A stretch of DNA of 64,000 nucleotides from Spirosoma fluviale (GTDB lineage Bacteria; Bacteroidota; Bacteroidia; Cytophagales; Spirosomataceae), in assembly GCA_945901025.1 (NCBI GenBank), contig CAMDJW010000005.1:62001-126000 (forward strand). The letters run 5' to 3'. Each line of letters starts with the position of its first letter. The stretch's first letter is position 1. This document shows, piece after piece, positions 8,343 through 17,795 of the stretch. The position numbers were made by a program, and so were the translations under genes. Under the pieces are notes generated by a model, which had not been told where the DNA came from, did not search any database, and was given only the letters and a program-made list of their open reading frames with translations.

Positions 8343-9686
8343 TTAAATTTTGGGTTCCCAACCTTTTTCGTATTCACGTGACCAAAATTTCATTGCACCC
8401 TTATCATTCAAAATGTGACCATTTTTTGGATTAATAACTAAAGATCGGCCCACTCGCTGGGAAATATTGCCTAACTGAACCAAAAGCGTACTTTGATGAC
8501 CAGAGACAATATCTGAATTCAAGCGTGTACCTAAACGGATTCCATCGAAAAAGTTAAGAATATGCAAAGCATCTAAATTTTGAGAGGGATCAGATAAGTT
8601 GCGCGCATCCACAGTAAAATTATTTTTCACGTCTTTGACCAAGTTATTTTTAAGGTCATAAATCTTATATGAGTTGCCACTTTCGATGACCATACTTCCA
8701 TGTTCAGCATAGAATATAATGCCTACGCTGTTGGCCTCAATAGACTTTCCGTTGCAACTGCGACCTTCCCAGGATATCATGGATTTATTCTCAAATTCCA
8801 GATTAATCACTTGTGTATCTGGGGTCTGCCAATCATCTTGATACATGTATCGTCCACCGGTAGAGTTGACTTTTGTCGGATATTCTACATTCAAACCCCA
8901 ACGAGCTAAATCGATCATGTGAGTACCATTATTCAAAGCTTCACCCGTTCCCCAGTGCCAAAACCAATGCCAATTGTAATGAATCAAATTATCCTTATAC
9001 GCTTTTCTCGGTGCAGGTCCTTGCCATAAATCATAATTAAGCCATTCCGGAACGGCGGTCTCCTTCCCTATTCCAATGGAAGCACGATTATTCGTATACC
9101 ACGTTTTGGCAAAATAGGGTCGGCCAATAACCCCCGCATGAAGCTCCGCAATAGCTCCCGCCACATTAGGCCAAGAGCGGCGCTGGTTACCCATTTGCAA
9201 AACACGCTTATGTTTTTCAGCTGATTTAACGAGCATCTCTCCTTCGTTGGGATTATGGCTACATGGCTTTTCTAAATACACATGTTTTCCAGCTGAGCAG
9301 GCCAACAAAGCCGCCGGAGCATGCCAATGGTCGGGTGCCGTCACAATGAGTGCATCCAAATCTTTATCTTCTAACGCATTTCTAAAATCAGGAGTGGCCT
9401 TGGGTTTAACTGTCTGAATTTTACCTATGGCATCGATACAAATATCCGCCGCACGAGAATCTACATCGCATACGTGAAGGACTTCGCAGTTTTTTTGATG
9501 GGCGAAATTTTTACCAACGGCCAAGCCGCGGCTATTCACTCCCATACAGGCGACCCTGATTTTCTCGTTGGCCCCTAGAATATTTTGATAACTTTTGGCT
9601 GAAAATGCGGGAAGCATTCCTCCTAAACTAAATGCAAAGGCTCCTGAGGATGCCTTTTTAATAAAGGTTCTACGTGTATTTTTCAT
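8343..9686 (-). CDS. Gfo/Idh/MocA family oxidoreductase, Tat-exported
   Basis: This is a 447-residue periplasmic oxidoreductase. The signal NTRRTFIKKASSGAFAFSLG carries twin arginines. The Rossmann motif is MGVNSRGLAVG, followed by CDVD, TAPDHWHAPAALLACSAGKHVYLEKP (classic EKP, about residue 140) and the aromatic-rich NWHWFWHWGTGEALNNGTHMIDLARWGL that contains the probable catalytic His. DVDSR and WREYEKGWEPKI-type ends are common in large secreted members. It lies between the sialidase (46-bp gap) and the NagX-like gene (3-bp gap), inside the amino-sugar operon. It may act on a glycan released by the sialidase; some relatives are GH109 N-acetylgalactosaminidases using NAD, but I cannot assign that activity. 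Confidence 0.9.
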   Translation of the reverse strand: MKNTRRTFIKKASSGAFAFSLGGMLPAFSAKSYQNILGANEKIRVACMGVNSRGLAVGKNFAHQKNCEVLHVCDVDSRAADICIDAIGKIQTVKPKATPDFRNALEDKDLDALIVTAPDHWHAPAALLACSAGKHVYLEKPCSHNPNEGEMLVKSAEKHKRVLQMGNQRRSWPNVAGAIAELHAGVIGRPYFAKTWYTNNRASIGIGKETAVPEWLNYDLWQGPAPRKAYKDNLIHYNWHWFWHWGTGEALNNGTHMIDLARWGLNVEYPTKVNSTGGRYMYQDDWQTPDTQVINLEFENKSMISWEGRSCNGKSIEANSVGIIFYAEHGSMVIESGNSYKIYDLKNNLVKDVKNNFTVDARNLSDPSQNLDALHILNFFDGIRLGTRLNSDIVSGHQSTLLVQLGNISQRVGRSLVINPKNGHILNDKGAMKFWSREYEKGWEPKI

Positions 9687-9731
9687 TTAAATAGGTTAAA
9701 AATCTAGGGTAAAGATTACGAAATTATTGGA

Positions 9732-10904
9732 CTATTTCCACTTAATTTTTTTGAAAACGATTTGAGAATAATCTTTTCGTTCGTATACAATCCCAATGTT
9801 TTTTGAATCTAATAAAACTAAATCCGAATAGGCCGTGAAGTCCTTAGGTGATTCCCCTGAGGAAGCTCCATTGTCTACCGGAATTGATATAGGCCAAGTA
9901 CGACCATCATCTTGACTGATCCGAATGGTCAAATTATCCCGATTTTTTGTGTCGGCGGCATTGCTAAAAGCTAAGGTAAAAGCCTGTTTCTTTTGAGCGA
10001 TGGTTAGAATACTTCCTTGGCAAATAGGATCGGGCAATTGTGGATCGAAATAAGTTTCTTTCCAAGAAGCACTTCCATCCTCGCTAAGGCCGATGATTCG
10101 TTGGCGTATATCGCCTCGTTGGTTTCTAATATTCAAAAGAAGTTTACCACCCGAAATTTCTGCGGCTGAAGATTCATTACTTCCTGGGATAGCAATGGAG
10201 GCCCCTAAATGAAAGGTATCTCCATGATCATCGGTATAAAAGGTATGAGCACGGTAATCGGATCCTCGTTCACCGCGAGGCCCTTCAGAATGGTTAGCTG
10301 CGATAAGCATTCGACCTGCATGAGGACCTTGGGTAAATTGCATTCCGTGGCCGGGGCCGTTGGCATAATGCCGCCAATCCTCCTTGAACGTATAAGCAGT
10401 ATTACGAGAAGGTTGATTCGGCCGATGTACTTGGCTCGTAATATTTACAGCAGAAGACCAAGTCAAACCACCGTCAGTAGAAGTAATGTACCAAACCTCA
10501 CGAAGCCCCTTCCCTTCTCGGATCTCATTTTCGTGGTTATTTCCCGTATTGTAAAATAAAAACATACGGCCTTTGGGAAAGCGTGGGTCGGTGGTATCCA
10601 AAATAGGTGTAGGATTTCCGGCTTGTAAATCTTGATAATCAACTAAGGTAGCAAGCGCGGACCAAGTGCGGCCTTGGTCACGAGAAATTTTAAGAACGAT
10701 ATTTATATCACCAAAATCCCCTGAACCATTTACGCGACCTTCCGCGAAAGCGAGCAAATGTCCTTGCTTGTTTTTGATAATGGCAGGAATGCGGTAGGTT
10801 TTATGTCCCTCTTGACCTGAGGTATAAACAACTGAAAATGGGGTTTGGGCATGAATAGAAAAAGCACAAATTAACAATACAAGACTTATAATATTTTTTC
10901 TCAT
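9732..10904 (-). CDS. Exo-alpha-sialidase (GH33-type, BNR repeats)
   Basis: This enzyme probably cleaves terminal sialic acids from glycoconjugates outside the cytoplasm. The 390 residues begin with a signal peptide ending near AQTPF. The RIP motif (TYRIPAII, about residue 38) supplies one of the arginines that bind the carboxylate. At least four Asp boxes are visible: SRDQGRTW, STDGGLTW, YTDDHGDTF and SQDDGRTW. GIVYERKDY near the C-terminus provides the tyrosine region of the active site. It lies downstream of the SusC/SusD pair but behind a strong terminator (10942-10974), so it may be expressed at a lower level or from its own promoter. No sialic acid lyase (NanA) or epimerase is in the window. 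Confidence 0.93.
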   Translation of the reverse strand: MRKNIISLVLLICAFSIHAQTPFSVVYTSGQEGHKTYRIPAIIKNKQGHLLAFAEGRVNGSGDFGDINIVLKISRDQGRTWSALATLVDYQDLQAGNPTPILDTTDPRFPKGRMFLFYNTGNNHENEIREGKGLREVWYITSTDGGLTWSSAVNITSQVHRPNQPSRNTAYTFKEDWRHYANGPGHGMQFTQGPHAGRMLIAANHSEGPRGERGSDYRAHTFYTDDHGDTFHLGASIAIPGSNESSAAEISGGKLLLNIRNQRGDIRQRIIGLSEDGSASWKETYFDPQLPDPICQGSILTIAQKKQAFTLAFSNAADTKNRDNLTIRISQDDGRTWPISIPVDNGASSGESPKDFTAYSDLVLLDSKNIGIVYERKDYSQIVFKKIKWK

Positions 10905-10930
10905 GGATTATTATTAAAAAAACGTAGCGA

Positions 10931-10974
10931 CAAGATAAAAAAAATCCCCTTTACATTTTCATGAAAGGGGATTT
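10931..10974 (-). terminator. Rho-independent terminator after the susD gene
   Basis: The arms AAATCCCCTTT (10942-10952) and AAAGGGGATTT (10964-10974) pair perfectly over 11 bp with an 11-nt loop. Read on the minus strand the stem is followed by a run of T. It lies between susD and the sialidase, so it would end most SusC/SusD transcripts or act as an attenuator for the downstream catabolic genes. Confidence 0.85.
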
Positions 10975-10997
10975 CAAACTCAATTAAGCAAATAAGA

Positions 10998-12554
10998 TTA
11001 ATATCCTGTGTTTTGCTTTCCTAATTTTGGATTGTTTAACAACTCAGCCGTTGGCAAAGGAAGTAATAAATGCTTCGCTTGCAACTTTTGGTTTGAACTA
11101 AGGTTTGTATGTCCTACAAATTCCTCAAAGGTTTTTGTATTCTGATTGAATGCTTTTTTCAAGCGAACCATATCAAACCAAGTGATTTGCTCGTAGCATA
11201 ATTCATGCCAGCGCTCTTTCCAAACAGCTGTTCTAAACGAAGCTGCAGTGTAAGTACCCAAAGCAGGCGTAGTTAACTTCGCACGGTCACGAATTCTTTT
11301 GAATGCATCGTAAGCTGCTTGAGTTGGACCACCCACTTCATTTTGAGCTTCTGCATAAGTTAATAATACTTGAGCATAGCGAATTTGAGGAACATTTAAA
11401 TTATTATTACGTGTTCCAGGCGCGCCAGAAGTTCCCGCTGAAGTTTGATTAAAATGCTTAAATACATAAGGTGCACCTAAGCTAAACGGAGCTCCACTTC
11501 CATTGGTATAGTAACTTGTATAGAAATATCCTTCTTGATCTTTAGTTCTCAAATCACCTACTTCATACGATCTGTAGAAAGCTGGCACTGGAACTGATGA
11601 ACCCGTTCCACCTGGACCAGAGAAAGTTACTGGCTTAAAGTTCGGATAGAAATTTTCCATTGGATTACCTGCTACTGAGTTATTGTATTGAATCATAAAT
11701 AAATGCTCCAATCTATTTTCAGTTGCCTCGCGATGAATATCATAATAAGTATTAAATAAATTCACTGAAGTTGGGTTGCTATTCGCATACGTAATTACTT
11801 CAAATGCTTTATCTGCAGCTAATTTATAATGACTAGCGCCTTTATTCAAAGTACCACCAGCCATCGTCAAATAAACTTCAGCTAATTGAGCCTTTATAGC
11901 AGCTGTTCCTACACGACCACGTGAATCCATCCAATCTAATCCAGCAGCTTCCGCAGCGATTAAATCTTCAACGATCAATTTATATACCGCCTCTACAGGT
12001 GCTCTTGCAGGAAGAAAATCTTCAGAAGAAGCTGTTTGAGGTTTCGTGATCAATGGAATATCTCCCCATAAACGAACCGCAGTAAAATATGCAGATGCAC
12101 GTAAGAAACGAGCTTCTCCTAAAATCTTACTTTTTTGTTTCGCATCCATCGGAGTAATCGCTGGAACTTTATCAATTACTTGGTTTGCCTGAGCGATAAC
12201 CTTGTATAGACCACCCCAATAATTGACAATGTGAACGGTATAACCATCATGAACTAAACCGTAAAGGTTGTTCAAATCTGAATTCTGTGCAGTCTCAGTC
12301 GTAGAAGTTCCTGTTAGAGCCTCTAACAATTGCCAGTTGGTGGAGAAAATACCTGCTCCATTTCCAATAAATCTCAAATCAGCATACACAGATGCAATAG
12401 CAGCCTCCGCATGATCTGGAATGGTATAGAAACTACTTGGTGTTAAATTAGACGGTGCCTTTTCAGTTAAGAAATCTGAGCAAGCCGATTGTCCAAATAA
12501 CAGCACGCCTACCAAGGCGATCTTATATATTTTGGAAATTAATTTTGTTTTCAT
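10998..12554 (-). CDS. SusD/RagB family nutrient-binding lipoprotein
   Basis: This 518-residue surface lipoprotein would bind the oligosaccharide and pass it to its SusC partner. The N-terminus has a lipoprotein signal (VGVLLFGQSACSDFL, Cys near residue 25). The RagB/SusD N-terminal region includes GEARFLRASAYFTAVRLWGDIPLI, the typical helix of the family. The C-terminal part has NLNVPQIRYAQVLLTYAEAQNE and ELCYEQITWFDMVRLKK, also hallmarks. It ends in LLPLPTAELLNNPKLGKQNTGY, the classic SusD tail. It starts 30 bp after the SusC gene. Substrate specificity cannot be read, but the downstream sialidase and Nag genes suggest sialylated or N-acetylhexosamine glycans. Confidence 0.95.
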   Translation of the reverse strand: MKTKLISKIYKIALVGVLLFGQSACSDFLTEKAPSNLTPSSFYTIPDHAEAAIASVYADLRFIGNGAGIFSTNWQLLEALTGTSTTETAQNSDLNNLYGLVHDGYTVHIVNYWGGLYKVIAQANQVIDKVPAITPMDAKQKSKILGEARFLRASAYFTAVRLWGDIPLITKPQTASSEDFLPARAPVEAVYKLIVEDLIAAEAAGLDWMDSRGRVGTAAIKAQLAEVYLTMAGGTLNKGASHYKLAADKAFEVITYANSNPTSVNLFNTYYDIHREATENRLEHLFMIQYNNSVAGNPMENFYPNFKPVTFSGPGGTGSSVPVPAFYRSYEVGDLRTKDQEGYFYTSYYTNGSGAPFSLGAPYVFKHFNQTSAGTSGAPGTRNNNLNVPQIRYAQVLLTYAEAQNEVGGPTQAAYDAFKRIRDRAKLTTPALGTYTAASFRTAVWKERWHELCYEQITWFDMVRLKKAFNQNTKTFEEFVGHTNLSSNQKLQAKHLLLPLPTAELLNNPKLGKQNTGY

Positions 12555-12584
12555 GACATTTTTAAATTTAAATGATCCGTATGA

Positions 12585-15500
12585 TTAAAATGCAATTTGT
12601 AGACCCACCATGTAAATCGTTGGCTTAGGATAATTATGCCAAATCATACCTTGCGAGAATGCACTGTTACCACCCCCTTGATTTAAAGGAGTAGTTTCAG
12701 GATCACCTACTACACCAGCTTCTTTAACTAATAAGAAGAAATTTTGAGCAGTTCCATATACACGTAAACGGCTTAACTTAAGCTTGCTAGCTACATTACT
12801 TGGGAAAGTATAACCTAATAACAAGTTTCTTCCTCTTAAGAATGAACCATCTTTAATCCACCAAGTATCTACGTTAGTCACATAACCAGCACGTGTATCA
12901 CGTATTTCAGCGATCATCGTGTTTTGATTTGTTGGTGTCCAAGCATTCAATACTGTTGAATAACTATTCGCTAAAGCTTGACGATCTTCAGATGGGTGTA
13001 AGTTCATTAACATCACATCGTTTCCGTACGAATAAGCTAATTCTAACATTAAATCAAAGTTATTATACTTGAATGTATTAGTCAATGAACCCCAGAAATC
13101 AGGGCTACCATTTCCAATAATTCTACGGTCAGCATCTGTGATTGCATTGTCCCCATTGAAATCTTTGTATTTTAAATCTCCAGGTAACATAGTCAAACCA
13201 TTTCTGTATGATGTAAACTTAGCCGCTTGATCACGCTCAGCTTCGCTCCAAACACCCAAACGAGTTAATCCCCAGAATGAACCTACTGGCTCACCGATAC
13301 GGATGATGTTGGTAGGGTTGGTAAAGTTCGGTCCTCCCACGTTGAAGATATCAGATGGAGTAGCCAAAGATAAAACCTTGTTACGATTGAATGAAATATT
13401 GAAATTTGTATTCCATTGGAAACCTTTTGTGTTCACATTAACTGAGTTAATTGAAAACTCCAGTCCTTTGTTTTCCATAGAACCTACGTTTCTACGAATT
13501 GTACCATAACCAGAAGTAGTAGGTACCGGAGCATCTAATAACATATCCGTCGTTAAACGGTAGTAATAATCTGCTTCAATGCTTACGCGGCCATTCCATA
13601 ATCCCAACTCAATACCAAAATCCGTTTGAGCTGTTTTCTCCCACTGCAAATCTGGGTTAGCTAAACGAGAAATACCAGTTCCTGAAACACGCGCATCATT
13701 GATGATTGTTGCATAGTTAGAACTTAACAATGGTAGTGATGAGTAAGAAGGAATTTCAGAGTTACCTGTGATACCATAAGAAGTTCTTAATTTCAAATTA
13801 GAAATAGTGGTACTACCTTTCAAGAAATCCTCCTCAGATACTCTCCAAGCTAATGCACCTGAAGGGAAAAGAGCAAATTTATTATTCTCTCCAAAACGAG
13901 ATGAACCGTCAGCACGAGCCGTAATCGTAGCTAAATACTTATTCATTAAGCCATAGTTGACACGACCAAAATAAGAATTAAATGCAAACTTAGATGCTCC
14001 TGATCCAATACCTCCTAAAGTTGCCGCAGCCCCTAAGTTATTAAATCCAAAATAATCCGTTGCAAAGCCACGCACGTTAGCACTAATACTGAAGGCATCT
14101 GTTTGTTGCCAAGATAGACCCAATAAAGCAGTGATCGAATGAATATCATTAAACTCTTTGGTATAGGTCAAGTAATTCTCTAATGACCAGAAAGTCTCCT
14201 TTGAATTTGAAGCAGATGCTTCTCCTTGATTGGCAATCGCCAAAGTACGTGTCTGAGAAGAGTTGTTCTCCTGAGTCATGATATTAGCACCCAACACAGT
14301 CTTCATCTCTAAACCTTTCATGAAGGTAATGTTTGAATAAACACTACCAGTTGTGGTTTGAGTATTCAAAATATATTGACGACCCATTAAACGGTGTACT
14401 GAACTGAATGTACCTTCTGCAAAAGGGAAATCACGGTTATTCGCGTAAGTTCCATCCGCATATGTTACAGGCAAATAAGGAAAATCTTCCACAATTTGAC
14501 GAGAAACCGCATCATTGACATCCGATAAACGCTCTGATTGATTGTTGTAGGCTAATGTACCTCCTACTTTCAACCATGATTTGATTTGATCGTCAATCGT
14601 AAAACGGCTAGAGTAACGTGTCGAATAAGTTGTCTTGACTAAACCTTGATCATCACGGTATCCAATCGAGAATGAATACTGAGTACGATTATTACCACCA
14701 CTAAAACCTAATTGGTGATTTTGAGATAATTTTGCTTGAGTCGACTCATTAAACCAATCTGTATCATACAATGGATTTAAATTCGAATCAAAAACACCTG
14801 GAAACAACTTGCTGTAATTAGCACGACGAATTCGAGGATCATATGCAGCCCACTTACCAGCTTTCCAACCGATTGGATCATACTTCTCCATATTTTTCCA
14901 AGATAAATCCTCTACTGCCATGTATTGCTTGGCATTTAAAACCTCTGGCTTGTTAGGTCCTGTTACGTTCACACTGAAATCAGAATTATAAGTAACGGTT
15001 CCTTCACCTGATTGACCTTTCTTCGTTGTCACCAAGATTACCCCATTCGCTCCACGAGCTCCGTAAATAGCCGTTGACGATGCATCTTTCAACACCTCAA
15101 CCGATACGATATCATTTGGATTCAAATAATCGATGGCATTCGTAAACTGGTTTAATGTTCCTTGAGGAAGCATGACACCATCCACTACATACAAAGGATT
15201 GTTTGAAGAGTTAATCGAGCTAAATCCACGAACACGAACGGTAGTACGACCACCTGGACGACCTGAGTTGTTGTTCACTTGAACACCCGCCATACGACCA
15301 GCCAAAGCTTGGTTTAATGAAGATGCTGGACGCTCTAACAATTGATCTGTCTTGATCGAACTCACAGCACCCGTTAAATCTGATTTACGTTGCGTACCGT
15401 AACCGATCACGACCACTTCAGATAAGTTCTGTGCATTTCCAGTCAAAACGACATTGATCAACGTCTGATTTCCTACTGTGATGGTTTTGCTGTCATAACC

Positions 15501-15740
15501 CACTGAGGTAAATGTTAATTGGCTACTAGCGCCTGCCACTGAGATGGAGTATTTTCCATCGATGTTAGTAGTTGTTCCTCTACTGGTTTCCTTTAGTATG
15601 ATGTTAACTCCTACTAAGGCCTCCCCTTTTTCATCGGTAACTTTACCGGTGATGGTTTGAGATTGTGCCATTGCACTCCACGACATGGAGACTAGGCATA
15701 CCAGCAAAAAGAAAATTTTGCTTAGTAAATTTTTTTTCAT
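12585..15740 (-). CDS. SusC/RagA family TonB-linked outer membrane transporter
   Basis: This 1051-residue outer-membrane transporter imports oligosaccharides using energy from TonB. It starts with a signal peptide ending around AMAQSQT, then a carboxypeptidase-regulatory-like beta domain (TITGKVTDEKGEALVGVNI). A SusC TonB-box-like region and plug follow: VVVIGYGTQRKSDLTGAVSS, NPLYVVDGVML and VLKDASSTAIYGARGANGVILVTTKKG. The remainder is the beta-barrel, ending with the aromatic outer-membrane signal IYMVGLQIAF. It is the first gene of the minus-strand amino-sugar locus. I searched the 236-bp upstream region for a TAnnTTTG promoter and did not find a convincing one. Confidence 0.96.
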   Translation of the reverse strand: MKKNLLSKIFFLLVCLVSMSWSAMAQSQTITGKVTDEKGEALVGVNIILKETSRGTTTNIDGKYSISVAGASSQLTFTSVGYDSKTITVGNQTLINVVLTGNAQNLSEVVVIGYGTQRKSDLTGAVSSIKTDQLLERPASSLNQALAGRMAGVQVNNNSGRPGGRTTVRVRGFSSINSSNNPLYVVDGVMLPQGTLNQFTNAIDYLNPNDIVSVEVLKDASSTAIYGARGANGVILVTTKKGQSGEGTVTYNSDFSVNVTGPNKPEVLNAKQYMAVEDLSWKNMEKYDPIGWKAGKWAAYDPRIRRANYSKLFPGVFDSNLNPLYDTDWFNESTQAKLSQNHQLGFSGGNNRTQYSFSIGYRDDQGLVKTTYSTRYSSRFTIDDQIKSWLKVGGTLAYNNQSERLSDVNDAVSRQIVEDFPYLPVTYADGTYANNRDFPFAEGTFSSVHRLMGRQYILNTQTTTGSVYSNITFMKGLEMKTVLGANIMTQENNSSQTRTLAIANQGEASASNSKETFWSLENYLTYTKEFNDIHSITALLGLSWQQTDAFSISANVRGFATDYFGFNNLGAAATLGGIGSGASKFAFNSYFGRVNYGLMNKYLATITARADGSSRFGENNKFALFPSGALAWRVSEEDFLKGSTTISNLKLRTSYGITGNSEIPSYSSLPLLSSNYATIINDARVSGTGISRLANPDLQWEKTAQTDFGIELGLWNGRVSIEADYYYRLTTDMLLDAPVPTTSGYGTIRRNVGSMENKGLEFSINSVNVNTKGFQWNTNFNISFNRNKVLSLATPSDIFNVGGPNFTNPTNIIRIGEPVGSFWGLTRLGVWSEAERDQAAKFTSYRNGLTMLPGDLKYKDFNGDNAITDADRRIIGNGSPDFWGSLTNTFKYNNFDLMLELAYSYGNDVMLMNLHPSEDRQALANSYSTVLNAWTPTNQNTMIAEIRDTRAGYVTNVDTWWIKDGSFLRGRNLLLGYTFPSNVASKLKLSRLRVYGTAQNFFLLVKEAGVVGDPETTPLNQGGGNSAFSQGMIWHNYPKPTIYMVGLQIAF

Positions 15741-15976
15741 GTGTAAGATTGTTTAAGTAAAACGATAAAATAAATAAACGTAATTTTTTAATGGGAAACA
15801 ATTTAAAATCAGAAAAATTCAAAAACAACAACTTTTGTGTAAAAAAATCTTAAATTATCAATAAATTTATTTTGTTAAATGTTAATGTATATATAGTATT
15901 CATTGGTCCAAATACACTTCAGAGCCTGTATTAATATTTGATATTCTTTGTTGATTATAAAAATGAAAAGATTAAA

Positions 15977-16179
15977 ATGAAAAATGCCAACAGAAGAGAT
16001 TTTATAAAAAAAGCATCGATTCTAAGTTTAAATGCAGGAATTTTATCAAAATCGAATTTTTCGATCATTTCAAAAAATTCAATAAGCCATTTATTTTAGG
16101 CGGAGAGAAAACCATAAATCCGGGCCAATGGATTAAATGGCCTATTTGGGATGCGGAGAAAGACGAAAAAATCCTTTGA
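15977..16179 (+). pseudogene. Remnant: N-terminus of a Tat-exported DegT/DnrJ/EryC1/StrS-type aminotransferase
   Basis: The ATG at 15977 opens a 40-codon frame (NRRDFIKKASILSLNAG, a twin-arginine signal) that stops at 16097-16099. Moving to another frame at about 16081 continues the protein sense: NKPFILGGEKTINPGQ and then KWPIWDAEKDEKIL, stopping at 16177-16179. The GGEK...WPIWD...E..L pattern is the start of DegT/DnrJ/EryC1/StrS PLP-dependent enzymes, which in Bacteroidota often carry such signals. One frameshift and loss of everything after about residue 65 show that the gene is dead. The family call rests on a short stretch. Confidence 0.6.
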
Positions 16180-16391
16180 GGACCAAAAAAGAATTTCCGG
16201 ATAAGCATATTTTTGTTTCCGGCTACAGCAATGAGGTCATGTGCTACATCCCCTCAGAACGCGTTTTAAAAGAAGGAGGATATGAGGCAGATTCCAGTAT
16301 GATTTATTATGGAATGCCGGGACCCTTTGAAAAAGGCATTGAAGAAAAAATCATGTCGGCGATTTACTTAACTCTAAAAAAATTAAAATAA
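16180..16391 (+). pseudogene. Remnant: C-terminus of a neutral/alkaline ceramidase-like protein
   Basis: The frame ending at 16391 encodes FPDKHIFVSGYSNEVMCYIP, SERVLKEGGYEADSSMIYYG and MPGPFEKGIEEKIMSAI. The GYSNEVMxYIPS...EGGYE...GxPGPF pattern is the conserved C-terminal part of neutral ceramidase-like proteins found in many Bacteroidota. Only about 65 residues remain, directly joined to the unrelated N-terminal remnant at 15977-16179. An in-frame ATG at 16137 gives an 84-codon frame, but its first part is out of frame with both ancestors and is unlikely to be a real gene. Confidence 0.6.
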
Positions 16392-16416
16392 ATTACAGAT
16401 TCAAAAACCTAAACCT

Positions 16417-17793
16417 ATGAAAAACAAAGTACAAGCAAATTCTAGGAGAGAATTTATGATTAAGGCGGCTACGGCTGCGATGGCGGGACCTTTATTATTT
16501 ACCAATGAAGCCGTTGCAAAGATACCTGCGGGCACAAAGCTAAGACATGCGGCCATAGGCGTAGGAGGAATGGGTTGGGGCGATTTGCAACAATTCAAAA
16601 AACACGCTTCGGTCGAGATTGTCGCCCTTTGTGATGTAGATGAAAAAAATCTAAAACGTGCCGCGGACTTGTGTCCAGGGGCGCGAACATATACGGATTA
16701 CCGTGAATTATTAAAAGCGGAGCAGGACAACATTGATTCAGTGAATGTCACCGTGCCGGATCATAATCATTATGCAATTGCGGTGCAGGCGATCCGAAAT
16801 AAAAAACATGTGTATTGCCAAAAGCCTATGTGCCATGATGTGGCTGAGGTGCGTGCATTAACCAAAGAGGCGGTAAAAGCAGGAGTGACGACCCAATTAG
16901 GAACTCAAATTGCTTCTACGATGGGAGACCGAACAGGGGTAATAATGATCAAGCAAGGCCTCATAGGCAAAGTGAAACATGCTTATTTATGTTCCAATCG
17001 GCCTGGAGCGGTAGCTAAATACCGATTAGTGGGTCCAAGACCTGCACAGGGACAGGAAGTTCCTTCGCATTTACATTGGGATCAGTGGATAGGAACAGCG
17101 CCGGTAAGGCCATATGCACCCGATATTTACCATTCAGCTATTTGGAGAACTTGGCAAGATTTTGGAACCGGTTGGTCTGGTGATATCGGTTGCCATATTT
17201 TTGATGCGGTTTGGAAAGGCTTGGATATGAAACCCCCTAAATCGGTCGTGGCAGAGGTTCAAAAATCGTGGCAAAATTCACCTGAGCGCCGTGCAGATAC
17301 GTGGCCACAGGGAAATCATATTACGTGGCAATTTCCGGGAAATTCGATGACGGAGAAAGACACACTCCAATTAGAATGGTTTGACGGCGAGTTTTATCCA
17401 CCGAAAGAAGTGATGGATTTATATAAAGATGGAGAATATCCGGCTGAATCTGCGATGTTGATCGGAACGGAGGGCGCCTTGTTAATTCCACATGGAAAAA
17501 TGCCTGTTTACATTCCTTTTGGCACACCCAAAGAGGTGAAAATACCAACATTGGCTGAGCGAAATCATTACCATCATTTTGTGGATGCCTGTTTGGGAGG
17601 TGAAAAAACCGAGTCGCATTTTGCACAATCGGGACCCATGGCGGAAGCGGTATTATTAGGAACGATTGCGATTCGCGTACCGGACCAGTTGTTAACTTGG
17701 GATTCTGCCAAAATGAAATTTCCTAATTATCCTGCTGCGGAGAAATTTTTAAAGAGAACCTATCGAAAAGGTTGGGAAGTCAAAGGATTTTAA
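16417..17793 (+). CDS. Gfo/Idh/MocA family oxidoreductase, Tat-exported
   Basis: This 458-residue exported oxidoreductase starts at 16417 with a twin-arginine signal (NSRREFMIKAATAAMAGPLL). The dinucleotide-binding turn is IGVGGMGWGDLQQF, followed by CDVDEKNL, VTVPDHNHYAIAV and KKHVYCQKPMCHDVAEVR, with QKP as in the partial gene at 1-948. The active-site region contains DFGTGWSGDIGCHIFDAVWKGL. The tail LKRTYRKGWEVKGF is typical of large secreted members. It is followed after 2 bp by an SDR dehydrogenase, so the two probably share a transcript and may act on the same sugar or cyclitol. It is preceded by the chimeric pseudogene. Confidence 0.9.
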   Translation: MKNKVQANSRREFMIKAATAAMAGPLLFTNEAVAKIPAGTKLRHAAIGVGGMGWGDLQQFKKHASVEIVALCDVDEKNLKRAADLCPGARTYTDYRELLKAEQDNIDSVNVTVPDHNHYAIAVQAIRNKKHVYCQKPMCHDVAEVRALTKEAVKAGVTTQLGTQIASTMGDRTGVIMIKQGLIGKVKHAYLCSNRPGAVAKYRLVGPRPAQGQEVPSHLHWDQWIGTAPVRPYAPDIYHSAIWRTWQDFGTGWSGDIGCHIFDAVWKGLDMKPPKSVVAEVQKSWQNSPERRADTWPQGNHITWQFPGNSMTEKDTLQLEWFDGEFYPPKEVMDLYKDGEYPAESAMLIGTEGALLIPHGKMPVYIPFGTPKEVKIPTLAERNHYHHFVDACLGGEKTESHFAQSGPMAEAVLLGTIAIRVPDQLLTWDSAKMKFPNYPAAEKFLKRTYRKGWEVKGF

Positions 17794-17795
17794 AT

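Noticed and set aside
16137-16391. An 84-codon open frame as a real small gene
   Set aside because: Its first 15-20 codons are out of frame with the aminotransferase-like remnant and the rest is a truncated ceramidase-like end, so it is a pseudogene by-product.
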